Assembly (NCBI RefSeq): GCF_025961225.1
Contig: NZ_JAOQNG010000006.1
Span: forward strand, 1-64,000
Direction: 5' to 3'
DNA: 64,000 nucleotides
Source of the DNA: Azospirillum canadense
GTDB lineage: Bacteria > Pseudomonadota > Alphaproteobacteria > Azospirillales > Azospirillaceae
The position numbers were made by a program, and so were the translations under genes. The notes under the pieces are model-generated. The model had not been told where the DNA came from, ran no database searches, and saw only the letters and a list, made by a program, of their open reading frames with translations. Positions 25,262 to 36,368 of this stretch are shown here, one piece after another. Each line of letters opens with the position of its first letter. The first letter of the stretch is position 1.

Positions 25262-26320
25262 TCAGGCGCGGCATCCGGCGTCCCGCCCAAGGCGGGCAAG
25301 GTCACTGTCCATCATCTCGCGGACGAGGTCGGGAAAGCTGGTGGTGTGCGCCCAGCCCAGCCTGGCGCGGGCCTTGGACGGATCGCCCAGAAGCACGTCC
25401 ACCTCGGTCGGACGGAAGTAGCGCGGATCGACCTCGACCAGTACGTCGCCGCTCTCGGCGTCGACGCCCTGCTCGTCCACGCCCGTGCCCCGCCATTCGA
25501 TCCGGCGCCCGACATGGCCGAAGGCCAACTCCACGAATTCGCGGATGGAGTGGGTCTCGCCGGTGGCGAGCACATAGTCGTCCGGCCGGTCCTGCTGGAC
25601 GATGCGCCACATCCCCTCGACGTAGTCGCGGGCGTGCCCCCAGTCGCGCTTGGCGTCCAGATTGCCGAGGTACAGCGTCTTCTGCAGACCGAACTGGATG
25701 GCGGCGACCGCGCGGGTGATCTTGCGGGTCACGAAGGTCTCGCCGCGGGTCGGGCCTTCGTGGTTGAACAGGATTCCGTTGGAGGCGTGCATGCCGTACG
25801 CCTCCCGGTAATTCACCGTGATCCAGTAGGCGTAGAGCTTGGCCGCTGCGTAGGGGCTGCGCGGGTAAAAGGGGGTCGTTTCCGTCTGCGGGATCTCCCG
25901 CGCCTTGCCGAACAGCTCGGAGGTGGAGGCCTGGTAGAAGCGCGTCTTGCTCTCCAGCTTCAGGATCCGGATGGCTTCCAGCAGGCGCAGGGTGCCCAGT
26001 CCGTCGGAGTTCGCCGTGTATTCCGACGTTTCGAAGCTCACCTGCACATGGCTTTGGGCGGCAAGGTTGTAGATTTCGTCCGGCTGGACCTCCTGGACGA
26101 TGCGGATCAGGTTGGTCGCGTCGGTCAGGTCGCCGTAATGCATCCGGAAGCGCACGTCCTCCTCGTGAACGTCGCGGTACAGATGCTCCACCCGTTCCGT
26201 GTTGAAAGAGGACGAACGGCGCTTGACCCCATGGACCACATAGCCCTTTGCCAGCAGAAGCTCGGCCAGAAAGGCGCCATCCTGTCCCGTAACGCCGGTG
26301 ATCAACGCAACCTTGCTCAA
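25262..26320 (-). CDS. gmd: GDP-mannose 4,6-dehydratase
   Basis: A 352-residue NDP-sugar dehydratase turning GDP-D-mannose into GDP-4-keto-6-deoxy-D-mannose. Signatures are ALITGVTGQDGAFLAELLL, VHGVKRRSSSFNTERVEHLY, LAAQSHVQVSFE, STSELFGKAREIPQTE, YPRSPYAAAKLYAYW (the Y-x-x-x-K pair) and FNHEGPTRGETFVTRKITRA. The start is a TTG at 26320 preceded by AGGAG at the right distance; no ATG fits the family N-terminus. It heads the minus-strand operon gmd-wzm-wzt-fcl. GDP-mannose can come from manC at 43.2-44.6 kb. Confidence 0.96.
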   Translation of the reverse strand: MSKVALITGVTGQDGAFLAELLLAKGYVVHGVKRRSSSFNTERVEHLYRDVHEEDVRFRMHYGDLTDATNLIRIVQEVQPDEIYNLAAQSHVQVSFETSEYTANSDGLGTLRLLEAIRILKLESKTRFYQASTSELFGKAREIPQTETTPFYPRSPYAAAKLYAYWITVNYREAYGMHASNGILFNHEGPTRGETFVTRKITRAVAAIQFGLQKTLYLGNLDAKRDWGHARDYVEGMWRIVQQDRPDDYVLATGETHSIREFVELAFGHVGRRIEWRGTGVDEQGVDAESGDVLVEVDPRYFRPTEVDVLLGDPSKARARLGWAHTTSFPDLVREMMDSDLARLGRDAGCRA

Positions 26321-27065
26321 CGCTTGCTCCTGTTTCCGAGGCCCGGCCACACCTTCGTCCGGCCGGTCGGGCCCTGCCCATGAGGCTGCAGCGGTGCTGC
26401 GCCCCCGGCAACGCCGCCATGGCGGGAACGCGCGTCCGCATCCCCTCCCAAAGCCGTGCACAAGTGCACCGTGGAACGGTGGACTTCAACATATTTGCTG
26501 AGCGTGCCGGTCGGCGCCCATCGATTTATCACCCGCTCTGGGCGTGAACGGTGGCATTCCAAGGCGGCATCCCACGGCCGAAAGCCCACAGGACAAGGCG
26601 CCGCAAACCGCACCCCGGCGCTGCGGGTTCGGACGGGTGTGTCTTTTTTCCCGCGCCGGCCGAGGTCGGTAGACACGCTGTCGGGCGTTGGATTACAGGA
26701 TGCCCGAAGGTTGGAGCCTAGAAACGCTCTTTGACGCAGGACCAAGCAGAGGCGCCATGCACCATGCCCGCGATGGACACGTTTGAGCGGCCACGCCGAC
26801 GGCCCGACGGCATCACGCCGGACCATCCGGGCCGCAGGCGGACTTCCACCCATCGCAACCATGCGGACAAGCGTTTGGAAGGCTGGTATGCTCCCCCCCC
26901 ATTCCCCGCGCCTCCAAAGGCCGATGCCCAGCTCCATGAATCCGCTTTTGGCATAAAAGCCAAGCAATGGCCCTATAGACCAAAACCAATAACAAGCCTC
27001 GGAAACGAAGCGATCCCGCACCGAAGCCACCCAAGACGCTTTAAATTACATATAAGAGAAACGCT
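26321..27065. other. Long intergenic region between gmd and the GT61 gene
   Basis: About 745 bases between divergent genes with no convincing open reading frame. It must hold the promoter of the gmd operon (minus) and probably of the GT61 gene (plus). The last 70 bases before 27066 are AT-rich (TTTAAATTACATATAAGAG), which fits a promoter or ribosome-loading region. No other structure was seen. Confidence 0.45.
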
Positions 27066-28493
27066 ATGCCCGGAGCAGTTGACTTTCTGTCCGTCACGCG
27101 AGTTACCGGATGGGTGATCAATTCTGAATATCAGATGGTCGATGTTTTTCTTGGTGACAAGATTTTAGCCAGATTGTCTCTGGAAATCGACAGGCATGAC
27201 GTCAGCGCGCAATACCAATGGAAGACGGATCGCGTCGGCTTCGAGTATTTTTTCCCGCGCCCTTTGTCCGTCGAGGAAGTGCCGCAGGTGAGCGTGCGGC
27301 TCGCATCCGGAGAAGAACTCAAGATTATTCGTGTGCCGTATGTGCAGATGGGCGGGTACACCGAGGTGTGCGACGCCGCCGACCGCACTGACCTCTTTCC
27401 AGCCAAGGCAACCGAGCTGCCGGCACCGCCCCTGGCGTTCGGGAGCGCGCTCGGCGACGATGACCGGAAGGCGGCTGAACAAGCCTTCCCACCCGAGATC
27501 ATCAATGTTGGCGCGGCGCTTTGCCGCTTGGAGAACTGTTTCGTCCTGGGTTCGAAGGGTTGCCTGCTCAAGGGCGACCGCATCATCGGCGACAGCCTAT
27601 ACCTGGTCCATCCACACTTCGACGCCCCTGGGATATTCGTCTCCCAGGATGGCACAACAATGATGTTTGATGAAGGAAAGCGGCAGGTCTATCATCACGC
27701 TGGCCCGGTTCTCGCCGTCCTTTCCGGTGGCCATGAAGGATATTACCATTGGATGGTCGATATTCTTCCGCGCCTTTCTATCGGTCTAAAGTTGCTCGCA
27801 GGCAAAAATTGTAAAATTATTCTGCCGTATATTGAGCATCGCTTCCAGAGCGAAAGCTTGGCGCTCATGGGCATTCCGATGGACAGGGTTATTTTCTGCC
27901 GAAGCCGCGATATTCTTCATTGCAGTGAGCTTTATTACGTCTCATCGCTTTTGCACCAATATGGTGGGGTCGGCGCTTATTACGATGCGCCGGAGGAGAC
28001 GCTTGTCGCGACCTTGCGGAGTCCGGATCTGTTTCCGATGATGGCCCGAGAGGAGTGCACGGCGCAGCCTTCGGAACGGTGCGTTTACATCTCGCGGGCC
28101 GATGCGACAAAGCGGCGCATGACCAACGAACGGGAGCTGGAGCAGCGGCTCGAGGCGCAAGGGGTGGAAATCCTGCGCATGACCGGCGTCCCCCTGGAGC
28201 AGCAAATCAAGCTGGTGGAAGACGTGCGCCTGATCATCGCGCCGCACGGCGCCGGCCTGACGAACATCATGTTTACGCAGAAGCCGGCAAACATCGTCGA
28301 ACTGCACATGAACAACTGGATCAATCCTTGCTACTATCGTCTGGCCGCGGCCTCCGGTCACACGTATCACGCCTTTATCTGCAGTGGGGAGGAAGTCTCA
28401 AGGAATGAGCATGAGTCCACATACACGTGCGACATCGATCGGCTGATGGAGTTCGTTGCTCCCCTTATTTCCGATGCACGCTCCGCGCGCTGA
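27066..28493 (+). CDS. GT61-family glycosyltransferase with N-terminal GW module
   Basis: A 475-residue protein. Residues 5-95 are the GW module (VTGWVINSEYQMVDVFLGD ... RHDV ... DRVGF). Residues about 150-465 match the GT61/DUF563 family: GGHEGYYHWMVDILPRL, YISRADATKRRMTNE, and the highly characteristic IIAPHGAGLTNIMFTQKP. GT61 enzymes move xylose or N-acetylglucosamine in eukaryotes; bacterial members are found in capsule and exopolysaccharide loci. UDP-xylose could be made by the genes just downstream (ugd, uxs), an attractive but unproven donor. Base composition is less GC-rich than in most neighbours, hinting at separate origin. Confidence 0.88.
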   Translation: MPGAVDFLSVTRVTGWVINSEYQMVDVFLGDKILARLSLEIDRHDVSAQYQWKTDRVGFEYFFPRPLSVEEVPQVSVRLASGEELKIIRVPYVQMGGYTEVCDAADRTDLFPAKATELPAPPLAFGSALGDDDRKAAEQAFPPEIINVGAALCRLENCFVLGSKGCLLKGDRIIGDSLYLVHPHFDAPGIFVSQDGTTMMFDEGKRQVYHHAGPVLAVLSGGHEGYYHWMVDILPRLSIGLKLLAGKNCKIILPYIEHRFQSESLALMGIPMDRVIFCRSRDILHCSELYYVSSLLHQYGGVGAYYDAPEETLVATLRSPDLFPMMAREECTAQPSERCVYISRADATKRRMTNERELEQRLEAQGVEILRMTGVPLEQQIKLVEDVRLIIAPHGAGLTNIMFTQKPANIVELHMNNWINPCYYRLAAASGHTYHAFICSGEEVSRNEHESTYTCDIDRLMEFVAPLISDARSAR

Positions 28494-29081
28494 AGGGCGC
28501 GCAAGACGAGCCCATCGCGCCGCTATCGGCGGCGGCGCCCGGAAGGCTTGAGCGTGCGAAACCGCGGACTCTGGTCCGCCGAGAGCGCCACCGCCAAACC
28601 CATGGGCGCTAACACTGCGAGCGTGGTTGAGGCTGGCGGCCCGCCCGCCCGCTCCGAAATGTGAGCCGCCACCGCAACACCACGATGGTTCTGGCCCCAG
28701 ATCGTTCTGGGCGGCGGCTCCCCAGTGTCTGTATTTTTCTACAACACCCGTCTCTTCGGATGAACAATAGTGCGGCTCGTCCGGGAGCCGGCATTAATCA
28801 CATTTTTAAGATAACCTTAATCTTATCCGGAGCGTCGTATTAAGCGGCCTCGCGGCTCAGTTCCCTCACGCACGGATTTGTTGAGATTTTTGTTTAAATT
28901 TAAGGCTGACACCATACAGTGATTGGGGTAAATAGGCGCGTTGGGCTTCGCTTCGGTATATAGCTATTAACGTATGACACTCGGCAGGATTGCATCAATG
29001 CTACATCGGATTTCGCGCCACCATTAGACCTCCGGCCTCCGTTCGCGAAGCTGGACAGCCGCTCTTTTCATAGGAAACGTT
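28494..29081. other. AT-rich intergenic region upstream of ugd
   Basis: About 590 bases without a credible gene. The part from 28780 to 29000 is AT-rich for this window and probably contains the ugd promoter. A short imperfect inverted repeat (TAAGAT ... ATCTTA) lies around 28808. No terminator for the GT61 gene was recognised. Confidence 0.4.
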
Positions 29082-30404
29082 ATGCGCATAGCGATGATCG
29101 GTACAGGCTATGTCGGTCTGGTATCCGGAACCTGTTTCTCGGAATTCGGCGTCCATGTGACATGCGTGGACAAGGACGCGGACAAGATCGCGCAGTTGCA
29201 GCGGGGTGAAATCCCGATCTATGAACCCGGCTTGGATGAACTGGTCGCCAAGAATGTCCGTGCGGGACGGCTGACCTTCACCACAAGCCTGGCCCAGGCC
29301 ATGGAGAACGTGGACGCGGTGTTCATCGCCGTCGGAACGCCCACCCGGCGCGGGGATGGCCACGCGGACCTCAGCTACGTCTATGCCGCCGCCGAAGAGA
29401 TTGCCCAGCATCTGGATCACTACGCCGTGGTGGTAACCAAGTCGACCGTGCCGGTCGGCACCGGCCGCGAAGTCGAGGCGATCATCCGCCGCGTCCGCCC
29501 CGACGCCGATTTCGACGTGGCGAGCAACCCGGAGTTCCTGCGCGAGGGTTCGGCCATCGGCGACTTCATGCGGCCTGACCGCGTGGTCATCGGTGCGCAG
29601 TCGGAGCGTGCGCGCAATGTCCTGCGGCAGTTGTACCGGCCGCTTTACCTGATCGAAACCCCGATTCTGGTGACCACGCTGGAGACGGCGGAGCTGACCA
29701 AATACGCCGCCAACGCGTTCCTGGCCACCAAGATCACCTTCATTAACGAAATCGCCAACCTGTGCGAAATGGTCGGCGGCGACGTGCACGACGTTGCCAA
29801 GGGCATTGGGCTTGACGGCCGCATTGGGAAAAAGTTCCTGCATGCCGGCCCCGGCTATGGCGGGTCCTGCTTCCCAAAGGACACGCTGGCGTTGGCTCAG
29901 ACCGCCCGGAAGTACGACAGCCCGGTGCGCATCGTGGAGGCGGTGATCAACATCAACCACCGCCGCAAGAAGGACATGGCCACACGCATCGTGGCATCCT
30001 GCGGCGGTTCCGTGGCCGGCAAGACCATCGCCATCCTGGGCGTGACGTTCAAGCCGAACACCGACGACATGCGGGACGCCCCTGCCCTGGACATCATTCC
30101 GGCGCTCCAGGAAGCCGGCGCCACCGTGCGCGCCTATGATCCGGCCGGCATGCATGAGGCGGAGAAGCTGCTGACGAACGTGTCGTGGTGCTCCGACGCT
30201 TACGGCGTGCTGGATGGCGCCGACTGCGTCGTCATCCTGACGGAATGGAACGAGTTCCGCGCGCTCAACCTGACGCGCGTGAAGGCCCTGCTGAAGCAGC
30301 CCGTCATGGTTGACCTTCGCAACGTCTACGAACCGGCTGAGATGGTTGCGGCCGGCTTTTCCTACACCTGCATTGGCCGGCCCACCAAGGCTTCCGCCCT
30401 CTAG
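29082..30404 (+). CDS. ugd: UDP-glucose 6-dehydrogenase
   Basis: A 440-residue NAD-dependent enzyme oxidising UDP-glucose to UDP-glucuronate in two steps. The Rossmann motif is MIGTGYVGLVSGTCF. Others are IYEPGLDELV, VFIAVGTPTRRGDGHADL, STVPVGTG, ASNPEFLREGSAI and TAELTKYAANAFLATKITF. The catalytic cysteine is C263 in GYGGSCFPKD, and the C-terminal domain begins LGVTFKPNTDDMRDAP. Length and motifs are standard. The UDP-xylose synthase gene begins 53 bases after it, so the two are very likely co-transcribed and work in sequence. Confidence 0.97.
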   Translation: MRIAMIGTGYVGLVSGTCFSEFGVHVTCVDKDADKIAQLQRGEIPIYEPGLDELVAKNVRAGRLTFTTSLAQAMENVDAVFIAVGTPTRRGDGHADLSYVYAAAEEIAQHLDHYAVVVTKSTVPVGTGREVEAIIRRVRPDADFDVASNPEFLREGSAIGDFMRPDRVVIGAQSERARNVLRQLYRPLYLIETPILVTTLETAELTKYAANAFLATKITFINEIANLCEMVGGDVHDVAKGIGLDGRIGKKFLHAGPGYGGSCFPKDTLALAQTARKYDSPVRIVEAVININHRRKKDMATRIVASCGGSVAGKTIAILGVTFKPNTDDMRDAPALDIIPALQEAGATVRAYDPAGMHEAEKLLTNVSWCSDAYGVLDGADCVVILTEWNEFRALNLTRVKALLKQPVMVDLRNVYEPAEMVAAGFSYTCIGRPTKASAL

Positions 30405-30457
30405 CCTCCTCACGCAGCCAACTTTTCTCTGGCACGTTCAGCCTTTCTGGAGACAGC

Positions 30458-31414
<957 letters not shown>

Positions 31415-31522
31415 AAATCGCAAAGACGAAATAGAAAGCACAGCGAAAATATTTGCAAAGCAGCAACCGCTTGTTTTCGTAATGCGTACGTGAATTGGAA
31501 CCAGGGAACCCGTGAGTCTCTC

Positions 31523-34500
31523 ATGAGAAACCAGCTGATTGGCCAAGTTGATGAACATCAATTCGGTTTCATCCGGGGATGGATTTCCTGTCCAGATTCA
31601 ACAGATAGCGTCGAAATCGACCTCTTCGTTGATGGCGTCCTCACCGGAAGCGTCGTTGCCAACGAGTTTCGGGCCGACCTTCTTCATGGCGGATTGAAGC
31701 ATGGCTATCACGGCTTCTCCTGGCCAATGCCTTTGGATTGCTATGACGGTAAGCAGCACACCATCCAGATAAGGCCCAAGCACCAGTTCGACATCGTCTT
31801 TGCCGAACTCATGTTCACCGCATCGCCCAACGCGGCGATCGGCTGCCTGGAATCCAAGACCGACACGGATCTGGTCGGCTGGATCTTTTTCCCCCGCAAG
31901 CGGCAGGAACCGGTCGCCTTGGACGTGTGGGTCGATGGGGAGTTGGTGAAGCAGGTGGTGGCTGACGAGAGCCGGCCGGACGTCAGCGCCAAGATGGATT
32001 CCGACGTCCGCTGCGGTTTCCGCGTCCAGTTTACCAACGTGCTGCCCCCCGAGGGCGGTCGCCACAAGGTCGAGATCGCGCCGTCGGGGAATGGCGACCT
32101 CAAGTTCACGACCGACGTCGACACCAGCGCGAACGCGCTTTTCGACGATTTCCGCCATGCCGTCCAGCTGGAGAGCCAGGGCAAGGTCGACGAAGCGCTG
32201 TCGGCGCAGGAGCATTTGGGCAACGTCTTCGGCGACAATCTGCATTTCCTGCGTCACCAGGCCAGCTGCGTCCGAGCCAGTGCCAGCAACGGCGATAGCA
32301 AGGTCGTTTCGGATCTGCTGGACGCCTTGTCCAGCGGCCAGATGTTCAAAGAGAAGCCGCTATTCGAAGCGGCGCTGATCAAACACGCCCTTTCCGCAAA
32401 GTGGATGGCCGTTGCCGGCTGCATTCTCAAGCATCGTGAGAAGCTGCGCCACACGGGCACCCTGGCCCTCCTCCATGCTTTGTCCGCGAAGCTGGCCACC
32501 GAGTTGAAGGGCGTCCATTCCGACGATCCCGGTTTTGTCGTTCGCCTCACGATGGTTTTCGATGAGGAATATTACACCGAACATTACACCGATGTCGCCC
32601 TTTCCTCAGTCGAGCCGCTCGAGCATTTCCTCAATCATGGCTTGATCGAGAAGCGCAATCCGAACGAATATTTTGACACCAATTTCTATTGGTCGACCTA
32701 TGGAGATGTTGCGGGAAACAGCATCAATCCTCTGTTCCATTATCTTTCCTGGGGCTATCTGGAATCCCGAAAAATCTCCAACAAGTTCAATGTTGGATGG
32801 TATTTTCGGAAGTTCATGCAGCATGACGAGGCCACGCAGGTTCTGTTCTCCCCGCTGGAGCATTTCCTGCTGAAGGGCCGCTACGAGGGCGCGTCGCCGA
32901 CCCGGAAGCTTACGACGCAGGAACTGTTCGTGACCTCGGCGGCAACGCCGGTGCCCGCATCCCTGCCGGCCGCCATCGCCGTGATCGTGCCAGTTTACCG
33001 CGACGTTCAGATCACCCTCAACTGTCTGCGCTCGATCATCGCGGCGCCCTCCCGCACACGGATCAAGCTCATCGTCATCAACGACTGTTCGCCCGAGCCG
33101 GACATGGCCGCCCAGCTGCAACTGGCTGGCGAAGAGTGGCTGCGCCAGCGTGACCGGTCGTCCGTCAGCGAGTTCCTTCTCTACCGGAACGAGGTCAACA
33201 AGGGCTTCGTCGAGACGGCGAACCTCGGCTTCGCCCTGGCGGAGGGCCTCGATCTCATCATCCTGAACAGTGACACGGAGGTCGCCAACGATTGGGTCGA
33301 CCGGATGCTGTGGCACGCTTACTCAAGGCCGGAGGTCGGCACCGTCACGCCGTTCTCCAACAACGCCACGATCTGCAGTTTCCCGCATTTCCCCGGTGGC
33401 AGCGAGTTGCCGGAAGGACTGTCGGTGACCGAAATCGACCAGGTTTTCGCCACGGCCAACCGCGGCCGACAGCTGGATCTGCCGACAGGCCACGGCTTCT
33501 GCATGTTCATCAAGCGCACCTGCTTGTCCGAAACCGGCGTGTTCGACCACGAGCGCTTCCATAAGGGCTACGGCGAGGAAACCGATTTCTGCGTGCGCGC
33601 CGGCAATCTCGGCTGGAAGCACATCCAGGCTGCGGACGTGTTCGTCCACCATGTTGGCGAGGTCAGCTTCGGCGCCGACGGCGCCAAGCAGCGTTCGGCC
33701 GCGGCCGAGATTATGCGCAGCACGCACGCGCAATACGAACGGGAAGTCGCCTATTTCGTTGCCGCGGACGAGGGTCTGCCGTTCCGCGTGACCGCCGCGG
33801 CCGAACTGTACCGGCGGTCCGGCAAGCCCTGCATCCTGATCATCACGCACCACCTGGGCGGCGGCATCGCGCGCCACATCAACGACCTTGAGAAGCGGTT
33901 CGGCCGCGCGGCCAACTTCCTAATTCTCGCCCCGCAGGCTAACGGGCTTTCGATCAAGACGCTGACTCCATTCTCCGGCCTGGAGATTGCCCTGCCGTCC
34001 AACGTGGCGCTCGAAGATCTTGCCGATCTGCTTCGGCAGTTCGGGGTGTCGCGGCTGCATGTGCACAGCCTTCTGCATCAGCCCATCGACGCCCAACGGC
34101 TCATCCGCACCATCGGCCTTCCCTACGACGTCACTATCCACGACTATTTCTTTGTGTGTCCGTTCCTGTTCCTAATGAGCGAGCGCGGCACCTATTGCGG
34201 GGAGCCTGACGCCCAGGGCTGCAACGAGTGCCTGGATCGCCGCCAGATGTTCGAGACCAACACGATCGAGGCGTGGCGCGGCGCGCACAAGCTGCTGCTC
34301 GACAGGGCCGAACGCGTGCTCTGCCCCAGCATGGACGCGATGCGCCGCCTTTCCGGCTACTTCCCGCAAGCGAAGCTCGTCCTGGCCTCCCATGACGAGC
34401 TGATCGAGTCGAATTGGACGGCGCAGCGCGTCCAGCATCTGCTGCCGCACGAGAAGCTGCGGGTCGCCGTAATCGGCCATATGGCCCTGCATAAAGGCCA

Positions 34501-36034
34501 GCAGCTTCTGTTGGACACCTGCCGGGAAATCGACCGGAAGGGAATCGACGCCAAGGTGGTAGTGTTCGGCACCCTCGAAGCCGGCGATTCCGAAAGCCTG
34601 GAGGTGCGCGGCGAGTTCAAGGAAGGTGAGCTCCCGGCCCTGCTGGACGAGTTCCGGCCTCATGTCGCGTGGTTCCCCAGCCAGGTTCCCGAAACCTACT
34701 CGTACGCGCTCAACCACGCGTTGGCCCGCGGCTTGCCGGTGATCAGCCCCAACATCGGCGCGTTCCCGGAACGGATGGTCGGCACGTTGCTGTCGTGGCA
34801 GATTCCGGTGGCCGCGTCCGCGCAGGAGATGGCGGGCCTGATCGACCGCATTCGCGACGTCTTCCTGAACAGCCCGTCTAATGAAGGGGGGGCGCCCCTG
34901 CGACTGGCCAGCAACTTCTACAGCACCTATCTCTCGCCGCCGCCCGTGGAGGAAACTCCGCGCCAGGCGCCCGTCAAGCTCGCTCCACACCTGCGCCGTC
35001 GTCTCAACGTCGCGGCGGTCCCGTCGCGCTTGCGGCCGACGCTGATCGACGCCTGTGGCTTCATCCGCATGGTCCGTCCGCTCAACCATCCTCCGTTCCA
35101 GCACAGGATCTCCAGCCAATTCCTGCCCGCTGAAGCGGCGATGGACGTCGTCAGCGACATCCTATGGCTGCAGCGGAACGCGCTCAAGAACCTGGAGCAG
35201 GCGGAACGCGTCATGGCGCGGGCGCGCCGCATCGGCATGAAGGTCGGCTTCGACCTCGATGACGATTTGCCGGCCATGGAAACCAGCCATATCGACGCCG
35301 CCGAGCATGACAAGACTCGGGACGCGCTGCTGTACGTCATCGACAATTGCGACTTCATGACGGTGTCGACCGAAGTTCTGCTGGATCGCTATCGCGCGCG
35401 GTGCAGGAACATCCATCTCGTGCCCAACGCGCTGGATGAGAACCTGTGGCGAAAGGACATAACGCAGCCCGAAATCACCAGCGGGAACCCGATCCGCATC
35501 CTCTACATGGGGACCCTCACCCACGCCGCGGATTTGGACATGATCGCGCCGGCGCTCCAGCATGTCCTGGCGAACGCCCCCGGCCGCGTGGCCTTCGACG
35601 TGATCGGCGTGTCGAACAACTTCAAGCGCTATCCTTGGCTGAACATGGTCGAATTGCCGCCGGGCATCGCCACCTCCTATCCGAGGTTCGTCAAGTGGCT
35701 GCAGAGCCAGAACCGCTGGCACATCGGTGTAGCACCGCTGGTGAACAATCACTTCAACCGCGCCAAGAGCCACTTGAAGTATCTTGAATACGCGGCTCTC
35801 GGCATGGCGCCCGTGGTCAGCAAGCTTGCGCCCTATGATCACATCATCGACCACAACATTAACGGCCTCAAGGTGCTGGGTGCCGTGGACCAGTGGACCG
35901 AAACCGTGAGCAGCTTGGTTGCGCGGCCGGAGCAGATCATGAGCCTTGGTTTGCAGGCCCAGAAATTCGTGCACAGGGAATGGACGCTGCACAGCAAGGC
36001 GGGAATTCTGTACGACGCACTGGTATCCGCCTGA
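31523..36034 (+). CDS. Giant glycosyltransferase: two GW modules, GT2, GT4, GT4
   Basis: About 1503 residues. Residues 6-95 and 103-195 are two tandem GW modules (IRGWISCPDSTDSVEIDLF; LVGWIFFPRKRQEPVALDV). About 340-455 are repeats of the H-Y-x-x-x-G-x-x-E-x-R type seen beside many glycosyltransferases (FHYLSWGYLESR). GT2 is about 482-765 (AVIVPVYRD, IILNSDTEVANDW, KGYGEETDFC). A GT4-like domain follows at 768-1150 (THHLGGGIARH, VTIHDYFFVCPF, VIGHMALHKGQQL). A third, distinct GT4-like domain is at 1168-1503 (VGFDLDDDLPAM, ILYMGTLTHAADL, KYLEYAALGMAPV). Three active sites suggest one protein builds several linkages of a repeat unit. Start 31523 matches the N-terminus of related modules; a GTG at 31490 is possible. 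Confidence 0.88.
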   Translation: MRNQLIGQVDEHQFGFIRGWISCPDSTDSVEIDLFVDGVLTGSVVANEFRADLLHGGLKHGYHGFSWPMPLDCYDGKQHTIQIRPKHQFDIVFAELMFTASPNAAIGCLESKTDTDLVGWIFFPRKRQEPVALDVWVDGELVKQVVADESRPDVSAKMDSDVRCGFRVQFTNVLPPEGGRHKVEIAPSGNGDLKFTTDVDTSANALFDDFRHAVQLESQGKVDEALSAQEHLGNVFGDNLHFLRHQASCVRASASNGDSKVVSDLLDALSSGQMFKEKPLFEAALIKHALSAKWMAVAGCILKHREKLRHTGTLALLHALSAKLATELKGVHSDDPGFVVRLTMVFDEEYYTEHYTDVALSSVEPLEHFLNHGLIEKRNPNEYFDTNFYWSTYGDVAGNSINPLFHYLSWGYLESRKISNKFNVGWYFRKFMQHDEATQVLFSPLEHFLLKGRYEGASPTRKLTTQELFVTSAATPVPASLPAAIAVIVPVYRDVQITLNCLRSIIAAPSRTRIKLIVINDCSPEPDMAAQLQLAGEEWLRQRDRSSVSEFLLYRNEVNKGFVETANLGFALAEGLDLIILNSDTEVANDWVDRMLWHAYSRPEVGTVTPFSNNATICSFPHFPGGSELPEGLSVTEIDQVFATANRGRQLDLPTGHGFCMFIKRTCLSETGVFDHERFHKGYGEETDFCVRAGNLGWKHIQAADVFVHHVGEVSFGADGAKQRSAAAEIMRSTHAQYEREVAYFVAADEGLPFRVTAAAELYRRSGKPCILIITHHLGGGIARHINDLEKRFGRAANFLILAPQANGLSIKTLTPFSGLEIALPSNVALEDLADLLRQFGVSRLHVHSLLHQPIDAQRLIRTIGLPYDVTIHDYFFVCPFLFLMSERGTYCGEPDAQGCNECLDRRQMFETNTIEAWRGAHKLLLDRAERVLCPSMDAMRRLSGYFPQAKLVLASHDELIESNWTAQRVQHLLPHEKLRVAVIGHMALHKGQQLLLDTCREIDRKGIDAKVVVFGTLEAGDSESLEVRGEFKEGELPALLDEFRPHVAWFPSQVPETYSYALNHALARGLPVISPNIGAFPERMVGTLLSWQIPVAASAQEMAGLIDRIRDVFLNSPSNEGGAPLRLASNFYSTYLSPPPVEETPRQAPVKLAPHLRRRLNVAAVPSRLRPTLIDACGFIRMVRPLNHPPFQHRISSQFLPAEAAMDVVSDILWLQRNALKNLEQAERVMARARRIGMKVGFDLDDDLPAMETSHIDAAEHDKTRDALLYVIDNCDFMTVSTEVLLDRYRARCRNIHLVPNALDENLWRKDITQPEITSGNPIRILYMGTLTHAADLDMIAPALQHVLANAPGRVAFDVIGVSNNFKRYPWLNMVELPPGIATSYPRFVKWLQSQNRWHIGVAPLVNNHFNRAKSHLKYLEYAALGMAPVVSKLAPYDHIIDHNINGLKVLGAVDQWTETVSSLVARPEQIMSLGLQAQKFVHREWTLHSKAGILYDALVSA

Positions 36035-36368
36035 CGCGGATTTGCATTCGCTTCCGATTCACATGGCCGCATTCCCCAACGCGCATCGTCGGGGAATGCG
36101 GCGTGCTCGCGATCGGCACGGTGATCGCCGCGTCGATGGGGCGGCCGGCATTCAATTGACGGCCGTTCCGACGGCGGCGCGGCGGGAGCGATGATGCCGG
36201 CGGGCGGCCGATCCCGCCTTCAGCGCCGCAGTTCGCCGTTCCGGCAAGGCGCCCTCGGACAGGCTTCCGGACGGTCCCTGTCGGACGCTGAAAGCCGTGT
36301 CCATCCCGGTGATGAAATGCCGTTCAAGGCCCGGCGCTGATTGCATTCAGCGGCCGGCCGTGCGTCCG
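36035..36368. other. Intergenic region with a strong hairpin
   Basis: About 330 bases between convergent genes, without a credible gene. It contains a perfect 12-bp inverted repeat (36066-36077 with 36091-36102) with a 13-base loop 32 bases after the giant glycosyltransferase stop. No T-run follows, so it may protect the transcript end or be a weak bidirectional terminator. Confidence 0.5.

Noticed and set aside
26456..26734. Small plus-strand frame in the gmd upstream region
   Set aside because: No ribosome site, no similarity and atypical composition; treated as non-coding.
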